Below, piece by piece: positions 43,076 to 50,816 of a stretch of 64,000 bases of DNA. The translations under genes were made by a program, and so were the position numbers. Every line of letters begins with the position of its first letter. Position 1 is the first letter of the stretch. The stretch comes from Dehalococcoidia bacterium. GTDB taxonomy: Bacteria; Chloroflexota; Dehalococcoidia; UBA2979. The notes below the pieces were generated by a model, which was not told the origin of the DNA, ran no database searches, and saw only the letters and a list, made by a program, of their open reading frames with translations. The DNA lies in the NCBI GenBank assembly GCA_023228825.1, contig JALOAL010000001.1, forward strand, positions 124,001-188,000, written 5' to 3'.

Positions 43076-44926
43076 CTACTCGACGGTCACGGTCTTCGCC
43101 AGGTTTCGAGGCTGGTCGACGTCCGCGCCGCGGCTGAGACCAATGTAATAGGCCAACAGTTGGAGGGGAACGGTGCTCACGATCGGGCAGAGCAACGCGT
43201 CCACCTCCGGCAACTCCACCAGGTGCGTGGCTACGCCCTCCAACCCGCGGTCGCCGTGGGAGACCACGGCGATCACCTCGCCGCGACGGGCGCGCACCTG
43301 TTCGATGTTGGAGCGCATCTTGTCTGCCACGTCGTCCTGAGGCGCCAGGGCCACGGTGGGCATCTTTTCGTCGATGAGGGCGATGGGGCCGTGCTTCATC
43401 TCACCGGCGGCGTAGCCCTCCGCGTGGATGTAGGACACTTCCTTCAACTTCAGGGCGCCCTCCATGGCCACGGGCAGGCCCAGGCCGCGTCCCAGGAAGA
43501 GAAAGTCCTCCGCGCCGGCGTACTGCTCCGCCAGCGCCTGCATCTGCGGAGCCAGGTCCAGCGCCTCGCCCACGGCGGAGGGCAGCCGCAGGACGGCCTC
43601 CACCTGCTGCGCCTCCGTCTCCACGGACAGGGCGCCGCGCAGCCGGCCGAGGTAGAGCGCCAGGCTGTGCAGCAGCACCATGGATGCGAGCATGGTCTTG
43701 GTGCTGGCCACCGCGATCTCAGGGCCCACGCGCATCAGGATCGCGCCGTCCGCCACGCGCGTGGTCTGGGCGCCGGGCGTGTTGCAGATCGTGATCTGCG
43801 TGCAGCCCGCGCGCCGCGCCTCGTCCATGGCGGCCAGCGTGTCCACGGTCTCCCCGGACTGCGCGATCGAGATCACCAGCGTGCGCTCGTCCAGCACCGG
43901 CTGGCGATACCGGAACTCCGAGGAGTTGTCGACTTCCGTGGGCAGGTTCGCGAAGCGCTCGAAGTAGTGCCGGCCCACCATGGCGGAGTGCATGGACGTG
44001 CCCATACCCACGATCACGATGCGGGAAAGGTCGCGCGCCCAGGTCTCGCTGAAGCGCTCAGGCGGGAGTTCCGCGGAGAGGTCCACGCGGTGGGGGTGGA
44101 CCAGGTAGCGGCCTCGGATGGCGTTCAGCACGGCCTCCGGCTGCTCGAAGGTCTCCTTGAGCATGAAGTGCTTGTACGGGCCCTTGGTGGCGGAGACCGG
44201 GTCGTAGGAGAGCACCTCCACCTGCTTCGCCAGGTCGGCGCCGTCCAGGTCCACGTACCGGACCGCGTCCGCGGTGATGTCCACCAGTTCGCCCGGTTCC
44301 AGGAACGTCACGCGGCGGGTCTGCGACAGCAGCGCGTTGAGGTCGGACGCAAGCAGGTGTTCGCCATCACCCACCCCCACCACGATGCCGCCCGCATTGC
44401 CCACGCGCGCCGCCACCAGGCGTCCCGGCTGGTCCACGGCCATGACCACCACGGAGAACGCACCTTCCGCCTCGCCCACCACCTCGCGAAGGGCGTCCAG
44501 CAGGTCCAGGCCGGCCTCCACGCGGGTAGCGAGCATGTGGGCTAGGACTTCCGTGTCCGTGTCGGAGGCGAAGGGGCCGCGCGCGTACTTCGCGCGCAGG
44601 GCCTCGAAGTTCTCGACGATGCCGTTGTGGATGACGGCCACGCGGCCGTCCGGGTCCAGTTGGGGGTGGGCGTTGCGGTCGCTGGGTTCGCCGTGCGTGG
44701 CCCAGCGGGTGTGGCCCAGGCCGGACGTGGCGGGCGGGTAGTGCCCCTCCACCTTCTGCACGAGCGCATCGAGTTTGCCCGTGGCCACGGCGACGTACAT
44801 GCGCTGGTCATCGTCCGTCAGGGCGATGCCGGCAGAGTCATAGCCGCGGTATTCCAGGCGCCGAAGGCCGTCCAGGAGGATGGGCCCCGCAGGGCGGCGC
44901 CCCGTGTAACCGACGATCCCACACAT
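43076..44926 (-). CDS. glmS: Glutamine-fructose-6-phosphate aminotransferase
   Basis: GlmS makes glucosamine-6-phosphate from fructose-6-phosphate and glutamine, the first step to UDP-GlcNAc; 616 aa. The N-terminal glutaminase begins MCGIVGYTGRR with the catalytic Cys2. Two SIS sugar-isomerase domains follow, with IAQSGETVDTLAAM and GLGLPVAMEGALKLKE. The C-terminal DQPRNLAKTVTVE is typical. The leader (about 35 nt from TACACT at 44967) is too short for a glmS ribozyme. It ends in an intrinsic terminator. glmU lies further upstream on the same strand. Confidence 0.97.
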   Translation of the reverse strand: MCGIVGYTGRRPAGPILLDGLRRLEYRGYDSAGIALTDDDQRMYVAVATGKLDALVQKVEGHYPPATSGLGHTRWATHGEPSDRNAHPQLDPDGRVAVIHNGIVENFEALRAKYARGPFASDTDTEVLAHMLATRVEAGLDLLDALREVVGEAEGAFSVVVMAVDQPGRLVAARVGNAGGIVVGVGDGEHLLASDLNALLSQTRRVTFLEPGELVDITADAVRYVDLDGADLAKQVEVLSYDPVSATKGPYKHFMLKETFEQPEAVLNAIRGRYLVHPHRVDLSAELPPERFSETWARDLSRIVIVGMGTSMHSAMVGRHYFERFANLPTEVDNSSEFRYRQPVLDERTLVISIAQSGETVDTLAAMDEARRAGCTQITICNTPGAQTTRVADGAILMRVGPEIAVASTKTMLASMVLLHSLALYLGRLRGALSVETEAQQVEAVLRLPSAVGEALDLAPQMQALAEQYAGAEDFLFLGRGLGLPVAMEGALKLKEVSYIHAEGYAAGEMKHGPIALIDEKMPTVALAPQDDVADKMRSNIEQVRARRGEVIAVVSHGDRGLEGVATHLVELPEVDALLCPIVSTVPLQLLAYYIGLSRGADVDQPRNLAKTVTVE

Positions 44927-44966
44927 CAGGCAGACTCCCGCATCTTCCCCGGCGCCCGCCTGTCAG

Positions 44967-44972
44967 AGTGTA
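44967..44972 (-). promoter_or_regulatory. Candidate -10 box of glmS
   Basis: TACACT on the minus strand gives a leader of about 35 nt before ATG 44926. No consensus -35 was seen. Confidence 0.4.
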
Positions 44973-45044
44973 GAGCAGTCCCCCCGCGGGCGCGCGAGAC
45001 CAGGTTGAGTGCCGGTGCGCCGCCCGGCGTGACGAGGCGTATGA

Positions 45045-45069
45045 AGGCGCGCGAGCGGTGCTCGCGCCT
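45045..45069 (-). terminator. Hairpin overlapping the plsC stop
   Basis: AGGCGcgCGAGC pairs with GCTCGCGCCT around the loop GGT, with a 2-nt bulge. It overlaps the plsC stop codon and probably ends the plsC transcript before glmS. Confidence 0.45.
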
Positions 45070-45796
45070 ACGCGTCAGAGGCTTCGGGCGGCGGTTCCTC
45101 GCCGGGTTCGGCGCGTTGGCGGGCGATGATGATCTGGCCTTCCGTCTCCGGGCCGTATGCGCCTTGCATTTCCGGCGGCAACAGCGCGGCCACGCGGCGC
45201 ATCATCAGGTCCGTGCCTGCCTCGGCAGCCCGCCCGTCCGAGGACAGGCCGGTGAGGTCGAACGGCTCGCCGAAGGTCACGGAGATCTCCGGCCGGCGGC
45301 GCCAGATCCATTGGAAGAAGACCGTGGGCAGGCTGATGCGCGAGCCGGTGATGGCCACCGGGACGATCGGCGCCTTCGCCAGCAGGGCGACCATGCCGGC
45401 CCCGGGCAGCGCCGGCCGCATGCCGGCCCTGGAGCGGGTGCCCTCCGGGAACATCAGCACCGTTTCACCGTCGCGAAGATAGTTGCGGGCCACGCGCAGC
45501 GCGCCCATGTCGCCGGAGAAGCGCCGCACGGGGAAGGCCCCGTAGGCCCAGAAGAACCACCCGATGAGCGGCGTCTCGAAGAGTTCTCGCTTGGCCATCG
45601 GGCGCACGCGGCGGGTGGAGGCGGCGCTGACCAGCGGCGGGTCCAGGATGTGCGCGTGGTTCGCCACCAGGATCAACGGGCCGCTGGCCGGCAGGTGCTC
45701 GGCGCCCCTCACGGTCCAGCGCGCGAACAGGAAGATCACGATCCGTAGCGACCAGGTCGAGATGGCATAGACGACCGAAGAGAGGCGGTTCTTCAT
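45068..45796 (-). CDS. plsC: 1-acylglycerol-3-phosphate O-acyltransferase
   Basis: PlsC-type acyltransferase of 242 aa that acylates lysophosphatidate to phosphatidate. The catalytic motif is NHAHILDPPL (NHx4D, about residues 46-55), the glycerol-phosphate site is FPEGTRSRAG (about 117-126), and a hydrophobic N-terminus (about 10-27) places it at the membrane. ATG 45796 lies 41 nt after the cmk stop. The cmk-plsC order is common in several phyla. Confidence 0.92.
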   Translation of the reverse strand: MKNRLSSVVYAISTWSLRIVIFLFARWTVRGAEHLPASGPLILVANHAHILDPPLVSAASTRRVRPMAKRELFETPLIGWFFWAYGAFPVRRFSGDMGALRVARNYLRDGETVLMFPEGTRSRAGMRPALPGAGMVALLAKAPIVPVAITGSRISLPTVFFQWIWRRRPEISVTFGEPFDLTGLSSDGRAAEAGTDLMMRRVAALLPPEMQGAYGPETEGQIIIARQRAEPGEEPPPEASDA

Positions 45797-45837
45797 CCCG
45801 GTGTCGCCATCTCCTCGCCAGGCCTCCAGGCCGAGTG

Positions 45838-46545
45838 CTACGCGCCGTTCGAGGCGCGATAGTGCGCCAGGGCGCTCTCCACCACCTGGTCGATGCCGAG
45901 CGCGTCCGTGTCGATGACCAGGGCGCCCTCCGCGGCCTGGTCGCGCTTGATGGCGCGATGGCCGCTGTTATCCAGTTCGTCCCGGCGCCTGGTGGCGTGC
46001 AGGACCTGGTCGAACGTGGAGGGGCGTCCGGAGTCCAGTTCCTCGCCCAGGCGGCGGCGTGCGCGCACCTCGGCGGAGGCATCCAGGAAGATCTTGGTGC
46101 GCGCCTCTGCCAGCACGCGCGTGCCGATGTCGCGGCCGGCCATCACCACCGGCTCCCGGGAGGCGATGGTGCGCTGGCGACGCACGAGTTCGTTGCGGAC
46201 CTCCGGGATGCGCGAGATGAGGGAGACCTGCTGCTCGATCTCCGGGGTGCGCAGCACGCCGGTGACGTTCTCGCCCTTCAGGATCACCTGCGGTAGCGTG
46301 GGGTCGTCCCAGCGCATGTCCAGGTCCAGGTGGCGCACCAGGTCCGTGACCGCCTCGGCGTCCTCCGGGTCCACGTCCGCGCGCATGACGGCCAGGGTGC
46401 AGGCGCGGTACATGAGGCCGGTATCGAAGAAGCCAATGGTCAGCGCCTCCGCCAGGGCGCGGCCCACCACGCTCTTGCCAGAGGCCGTGGGCCCGTCGAT
46501 GGCAACGCTACGAGCCAGGGAGTCCGAAATCGTTGCCCTCCGCAT
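45838..46545 (-). CDS. cmk: Cytidylate kinase
   Basis: Phosphorylates CMP and dCMP to the diphosphates; about 235 aa. The P-loop is IDGPTASGKS (about residues 15-24), and FFDTGLMYRACT and MAGRDIGTRVL supply the CMP-binding residues. The lid helix has RARRRLGEELDS. I chose ATG 46545 (MRRATISDS) over an upstream ATG at 46617, which would overlap the rluB end and add basic low-complexity residues. It lies between rluB and plsC on the same strand. Confidence 0.93.
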   Translation of the reverse strand: MRRATISDSLARSVAIDGPTASGKSVVGRALAEALTIGFFDTGLMYRACTLAVMRADVDPEDAEAVTDLVRHLDLDMRWDDPTLPQVILKGENVTGVLRTPEIEQQVSLISRIPEVRNELVRRQRTIASREPVVMAGRDIGTRVLAEARTKIFLDASAEVRARRRLGEELDSGRPSTFDQVLHATRRRDELDNSGHRAIKRDQAAEGALVIDTDALGIDQVVESALAHYRASNGA

Positions 46546-46624
46546 CTTGCCCGCACGGCCGGGAGGCCTCCGGGCTCGCCGCATCATAACCGCGCCGGGA
46601 GTTAGAGCCGAGTGCAACCGCCTG

Positions 46625-47374
46625 CTACGGCGTCTCCGGCCCGCCAGAGGCGTCGAGGCCCACGAGTTGCCTGAGCGCTCGCTCTTCGGACGCCGTGAGC
46701 GGCCTCGACTGGCCGAGGGGCAGGGTACCGAGTTCCACCGGGCCCACGCGGCTGCGTCGCAGGCGGAAGACCGGGTGGCCGATCGCGTCGAACATGCGCC
46801 GGACCTGGCGGTTGCGGCCCTCGTGGATCACGAGGCGCACACGGGTGGGCGGCTCCGGCCCGCGCCAGCGGTCGATGCGGGCGGGGGCGGTGACGCCGTC
46901 GTCCAGTTCCACGCCGCGCCGCAGTTGTCCCAGGTCACGCTCGCTCACCACGCCCTCTGCCCACGCCTCGTATTCCTTCTCCACCTCGTAGCGTGGGTGG
47001 CTCAGGCGGTGAGCGAGTTCGCCGTCCGTGGTGAGCAGGAGGACGCCAGAGGTGTCGATGTCCAGGCGGCCCACGTAGCGCAGGTGCGCGGGCGCGCCGG
47101 GGAGCAGGTCATAGACCGTGGGGCGGCCCTCCTCATCGTGCGCTGTGACCACGTGCCCTTCCGGCTTGTGCAGCACGATCGTGGACTCGCGTGTCTCGAG
47201 CGTGATGGGCTCTCCGTCCACCTCGATACGGTCGCGTTCGGCGTCCGCTTTCGTGCCGAGCGTGGCCACGGCGCCGTTGACGCGCACGCGGCCGGCGCTG
47301 ATGACGCCCTCCGCCGAGCGCCTGCTGCCGAAGCCGGCGCGCGCGAGGATCTTCTGGAGGCGTTCTTCAGGCAA
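46625..47374 (-). CDS. rluB: 23S rRNA pseudouridine synthase, RluB/RsuA family
   Basis: RNA pseudouridine synthase of 249 aa. The N-terminal S4 domain is ERLQKILARAGFGSRRSAEG, and the catalytic loop is YVGRLDIDTSGVLLLTTDG with the nucleophile Asp. EGRNRQVRRMFDAIGHPVFRL is the family RNA-binding helix. No ATG or GTG fits: the apparent start is TTG 47374 (MPEERLQK), which lies inside the first copy of a 19-nt tandem repeat, so translation initiation may be weak or unusual. It probably heads the rluB-cmk-plsC group. Confidence 0.92.
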   Translation of the reverse strand: MPEERLQKILARAGFGSRRSAEGVISAGRVRVNGAVATLGTKADAERDRIEVDGEPITLETRESTIVLHKPEGHVVTAHDEEGRPTVYDLLPGAPAHLRYVGRLDIDTSGVLLLTTDGELAHRLSHPRYEVEKEYEAWAEGVVSERDLGQLRRGVELDDGVTAPARIDRWRGPEPPTRVRLVIHEGRNRQVRRMFDAIGHPVFRLRRSRVGPVELGTLPLGQSRPLTASEERALRQLVGLDASGGPETP

Positions 47375-47421
47375 TGGCTTGGGCTTCAGGCAATGGCTTG
47401 GGCTTCAGGCAATGGCTTGGG
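47365..47421. repeat. 19-nt tandem repeat at the rluB start, three perfect copies
   Basis: CTTCAGGCAATGGCTTGGG (plus strand) is repeated at 47365, 47384 and 47403. On the minus strand each copy contains TTGCCTGAAG, and the innermost TTG is the only credible rluB start. The 19-nt unit changes frame with each copy. Confidence 0.92.
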
Positions 47422-47435
47422 AGGGGCCGGGGGTG

Positions 47436-47726
47436 TCAGCGGGAACGCGTGACGCGCTCGACGACGGTGGTGTGCGTCACCACGACGCGCGTGACGCCGT
47501 CCTGGACCGGGCGGGCGCGCACCAGGCCCGTGCGTTCCGCCGCCCGCAGCGCCAGGCTGGCCACCGCGCGCTCCGCTGCCAGCGTGGCCAGCGCGGTGCC
47601 TACGGACGCCGTCACCAGCGGCATCGCCCGCCGCGCGATCGGCGCGAGGGCGCCCACCACCGTGGAGCGGGCCACGGGGTGCGCGGTCACGGTGGTGGGC
47701 GTCATGGACTGACCGGTGGCGGACAC
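47436..47726 (-). CDS. Small Ala-rich hypothetical protein
   Basis: A 96-aa protein from GTG 47726, which has AGGAG 7 nt upstream. The middle is a helical Ala/Arg-rich stretch (ARRAMPLVTASVGTALATLA) and the C-terminus is a beta-like VTRVVVTHTTVVERVTRSR. No family is recognised and no cysteines or catalytic motifs are evident. It lies between the PurN-like gene and rluB on the same strand. The ribosome site and codon bias support it as real. Confidence 0.55.
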   Translation of the reverse strand: MSATGQSMTPTTVTAHPVARSTVVGALAPIARRAMPLVTASVGTALATLAAERAVASLALRAAERTGLVRARPVQDGVTRVVVTHTTVVERVTRSR

Positions 47727-47829
47727 GCGAGGCTCCTGGGGGAAAGCGCGTTGGCGGTGTCTTCGGATTGGGAGCGTACTACACGAGGGGCGTTGGGCGC
47801 CCCTCACCCCTTCGTTCCCCCGGTGCGCG

Positions 47830-48624
47830 TCAGCCGTCGCCCAGGCGGCGGCGCACGTCCTCCGTCAGGTCCAGGGGGGCGGACTCGTCGAGGGCGTCGA
47901 GGTTGTCGAGGCGCAGGCGTCCGTCCGCGAACGCCTGCAGCGCTGCGGCCAGAAACGGCGCCTCGTGGCGGACCTGCGCGGCGCGGAGCGCCTGGAACAG
48001 CGCGCTCGCCTCGAGCGTCTCATCGTCGACGCCGGGATCCAGGGCGGCCCAGGCGTCGTCGAAGCCCTCGCCGCGGGTGGCGTAGCGGGCGAAGGCGGCC
48101 ACGGGCCCCATGTCCACCTCTGGGATGGCCACGTTCAGCATCACGCCGCTCTCGGAGGCTCCTGCCCGGATCAACTCGCGGATCACCTCCACGTAGGTGC
48201 CGATGGGGCCGCCGGGCAGCGCCGGGTGCAGGTTCACCATGGGATGCGAGTTGGCGAAGTCCTCCGTGAAGATCAGGAGGTAGCCGGCCAGTACCCCGAG
48301 GTCCGTCGGGTAGGCCTCCACCAGGCGGGCCACCTCGGCGTCGTACTCCGCGCGCCAGGCGGGGAGCGGCTGGCCGGGCCGGGAGCGCTCGCCCCCGCGC
48401 GCCTTGCGAAACGCCACCGATCCGAGCGTGATCAGGGGGACACCCTCCGCCCGTACGAGGTCGAAGAAGGCGTCCGTCACGGGATCGTCTCCGGGATCGC
48501 GGTTGGAGAAGACGTAGGCCACGTCCGCGTCCAGGTCGCCGGCGCGGATGGCGCCCAGGACGGCCTCGAACATGGCGCGCGAGGAGCGACCGCGGGTGGT
48601 GTACCAGCCGATGCGGAGGGTCAT
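47830..48624 (-). CDS. Formyltransferase, PurN-like
   Basis: Protein of 264 aa with a glycinamide-ribonucleotide-formyltransferase-like fold. The start reads RIGWYTTRGRSSRAMFEAVL, and the catalytic Asn and His are in VNLHPALPGGPIGTY (about residues 128-142). The catalytic Asp is in IPEVDMGPVAAF. The conserved T-V-H-F-V strand of true PurN is here SGVMLNVAIPE, with the His replaced by Asn, and the protein is about 60 residues longer than PurN. It may be a diverged PurN or a formyltransferase for another amine; no other purine genes are present. Confidence 0.75.
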   Translation of the reverse strand: MTLRIGWYTTRGRSSRAMFEAVLGAIRAGDLDADVAYVFSNRDPGDDPVTDAFFDLVRAEGVPLITLGSVAFRKARGGERSRPGQPLPAWRAEYDAEVARLVEAYPTDLGVLAGYLLIFTEDFANSHPMVNLHPALPGGPIGTYVEVIRELIRAGASESGVMLNVAIPEVDMGPVAAFARYATRGEGFDDAWAALDPGVDDETLEASALFQALRAAQVRHEAPFLAAALQAFADGRLRLDNLDALDESAPLDLTEDVRRRLGDG

Positions 48625-48656
48625 GGGCGTGCCAGGGGGCGCGTCACGGGCCGGGC

Positions 48657-48932
48657 CTACGCGCCGTTGGCGCGCTGACGCAGCACCTCGATGCGCTGCT
48701 CCACGTCCGTCAGCAAGCCCTGGCACTCCTCGGCCAGACGCATGCCTTCCTCGTAGAGGGTGACGGACTGCTCCAGCGTGAGGTCGCCGGCCTCCAGGCG
48801 CTGGGCCACCTCTTCCAGGCGGGCGTAGAGCGCCTCGAAGGTGCCGCCCTCCAGCGCGAGTTCGGACTGCTGGCCCGCCGGCTGCTGGCCGGCGCGGTAG
48901 GCGTCGTCATATCCGGGATGGTCGTTGCTCAC
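48657..48932 (-). CDS. xseB: Exodeoxyribonuclease VII small subunit
   Basis: XseB of 91 aa. The core FEALYARLEEVAQRLEAGDL and TLEQSVTLYEEGMRLAEECQ match the helical hairpin that wraps the XseA coiled coil. It has a Gln/Gly-rich N-terminal extension of about 25 residues. GTG 48932 is 8 nt after the xseA stop, so the two are co-translated. Together they form the single-strand exonuclease VII used in repair. Confidence 0.92.
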   Translation of the reverse strand: MSNDHPGYDDAYRAGQQPAGQQSELALEGGTFEALYARLEEVAQRLEAGDLTLEQSVTLYEEGMRLAEECQGLLTDVEQRIEVLRQRANGA

Positions 48933-48940
48933 GGCGCCCC

Positions 48941-50146
48941 TCACTGCCCTGACTCTACACGCGCCGCGCGCGTACCGTCCCGCCAGCGGATCGCTACGCG
49001 GTCGCCGCCCTGCGTGCCGGCGGCGTGGGAGACGGGCGTGCCGTCCTCGCGGTTCACCAGGGCGTAGCCGCGGTCCAGCGTGGCGAGGGGGGAGAGCGTG
49101 CGCAGGCGCGCCGCGACGGAGGCGATGTGCTCCCGCGCTTGGGCCACGTCGCGCCCCACGGCGTGCTTCATGCGGTCCGCGCGTGTGGAGACGCCACGGT
49201 GCAGCGGTCGGGTGTCCGACAGCCGCCGGTCCAGGCGCCCCACCACGCGGTCCACGTTCTGCCTCGCCGCGGCCACGCGACGTGTGACGCGCATGAGGTT
49301 GCCCGCCGAGAGCGACTGCACGCGCCGCGCCACCTCGCTGCGGTCGGGCGCAACGAGTTCTGCGGCGGCGGAGGGCGTGGCCGCGCGCCGGTCCGCCACG
49401 AGGTCCGCGAGGGTGGTGTCCGTCTCGTGTCCCACGGCGGAGACCACGGGCACGGGGCAGCCGAAGATCGCGCGGACCACCGGCTCCTCGTTGAACGCCC
49501 ACAGGTCCTCGGTCGAACCGCCACCGCGTCCCACGATCAGCACGTCCGGCCACAATTCTGGCCGGCCCTGGGGCGCGATAGACCGGATCGCATCGGCAAT
49601 GTCCACCGCGGCCTCATCACCCTGCACGGCCGCGGGCTGGAGGAGCACCGTGGCCAGGGGCCAGCGGCGTTCCAGGACGGTGGTGATGTCGTGCAGCGCG
49701 GCGCCCTTGGCGCTGGTCACCACGCCGATGCGGCGCGGGAACAGCGGCAGGGCGCGCTTGCGGGCGGGGTCGAACAGACCTTCCGCCTCGAACTGGGCGC
49801 GGCGGCGTTCGAACTCCGCCTGGAGGGCGCCCACGCCGGCCGGCTGCACGAAGTCCACGATGAACTGCAGGTCGCCCCGCTCCGCGTAGAAGGAGACCAG
49901 CCCGTGCGCGACGAGCGAGGCGCCCGCCTGCATGTGCTTGCGGTGGGGCATGTTCTGGTTGCGGAAGAACACGCAGCGCAAGGCGCCGCCCTGGTCCTTC
50001 AAGGTGAAGTACATGTGGCCAGAGGACGCGATGGTGAGGTTGGAGACCTCGCCACCGATCCACAGGTCACGCAGGGCCGGATCGCCCTCCACGCGCTCGC
50101 GGAGGTAGCGGGCGACCTGCCAGACGGCACGGACCTCTGGCGGCAC
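48941..50146 (-). CDS. xseA: Exodeoxyribonuclease VII large subunit
   Basis: XseA of 401 aa. The N-terminal OB fold is LWIGGEVSNLTIASSGHMYF (about residues 28-47), and the catalytic domain has RIGVVTSAKGAALHDI, VGRGGGSTEDLWAFNEE and SAVGHETDTTLADLVADRRA. A long helical region follows for XseB binding. The GTG start at 50146 (MPPEVRAVWQ) agrees with family length. It sits upstream of xseB and downstream of efp. Confidence 0.95.
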   Translation of the reverse strand: MPPEVRAVWQVARYLRERVEGDPALRDLWIGGEVSNLTIASSGHMYFTLKDQGGALRCVFFRNQNMPHRKHMQAGASLVAHGLVSFYAERGDLQFIVDFVQPAGVGALQAEFERRRAQFEAEGLFDPARKRALPLFPRRIGVVTSAKGAALHDITTVLERRWPLATVLLQPAAVQGDEAAVDIADAIRSIAPQGRPELWPDVLIVGRGGGSTEDLWAFNEEPVVRAIFGCPVPVVSAVGHETDTTLADLVADRRAATPSAAAELVAPDRSEVARRVQSLSAGNLMRVTRRVAAARQNVDRVVGRLDRRLSDTRPLHRGVSTRADRMKHAVGRDVAQAREHIASVAARLRTLSPLATLDRGYALVNREDGTPVSHAAGTQGGDRVAIRWRDGTRAARVESGQ

Positions 50147-50222
50147 TGGAACCCCGCTTTCGCCTCAACAGGCTCGGGTGCGCGCAGACGTGCTCGTGCG
50201 CACCCGAGCGCTCGGTCGCGGG

Positions 50223-50786
50223 CTACTTGCCCTTGACGCGCTCCAGGTACTTCCCGTCAGAGGTGGACACCTTCACCACGTCGCCCGGCTCCAGGAAGAG
50301 CGGGACGTTGACCACCAGGCCGGTCTCCAGCGTGGCGGGCTTGGTGGCGCCGGTGGCGGTGTCACCCTTCACGCCGGGGTCGGATTGGGTGATCTCCAGT
50401 TCCACGGCGGCCGGCAACTCCAGGCCCAGCGCCTCGTCGCCGTAGAGGATGACCTGCACCTCGTCGCTCTCGCGGATGAAGGGCAGGGAGTCCTCCACCA
50501 CGGCGCGGGGGATCATGACCTGGTCGTAGGTCTCGGAGTTCATGAAGGTGTACTGGTCGCCGTCGCCGTAGAGGTATTGCATCTTGCGGCGTTCAACGCG
50601 GGCCACGGGCAGTTTGTCGCCCGCGTTGAAGGTGCGCTCCGTGATGTGCCCGGCGCGGAGGTCACGCAGTTTCACCCGGTAGACGGCGGACTTCTTCGTC
50701 TTGACGTGGTGCACGTCCTCCATGCGGTAGAGGGAGCCGTCCACCTCCACGGTGGTGCCCTTCTTGAAGTCCGAGGTCGAAATCAT
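50223..50786 (-). CDS. efp: Elongation factor P
   Basis: EF-P of 187 aa, which relieves ribosome stalling at Pro-Pro stretches. It has the KOW-like domain 1, then two OB domains ending GLVVNVPLFLEPGDVVKVST (domain III signature region). The domain-1 loop that normally carries the modified Lys or Arg in a PGKG-type tip reads HVKTKKSAV here, shorter by about one residue and without the Pro-Gly. Whether it is modified is unclear. The start ISTSDFKKGTTV is standard. It lies between pepP and xseA in the operon. Confidence 0.95.
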   Translation of the reverse strand: MISTSDFKKGTTVEVDGSLYRMEDVHHVKTKKSAVYRVKLRDLRAGHITERTFNAGDKLPVARVERRKMQYLYGDGDQYTFMNSETYDQVMIPRAVVEDSLPFIRESDEVQVILYGDEALGLELPAAVELEITQSDPGVKGDTATGATKPATLETGLVVNVPLFLEPGDVVKVSTSDGKYLERVKGK

Positions 50787-50816
50787 GTGTCCTCCTGCGT
50801 TGTCGGGACGAACAGG

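Noticed and set aside
44927..45067. A glmS ribozyme upstream of glmS
   Set aside because: The predicted leader is only about 35 nt and the ribozyme core is not visible. The hairpin near 45045-45069 belongs to the plsC end.
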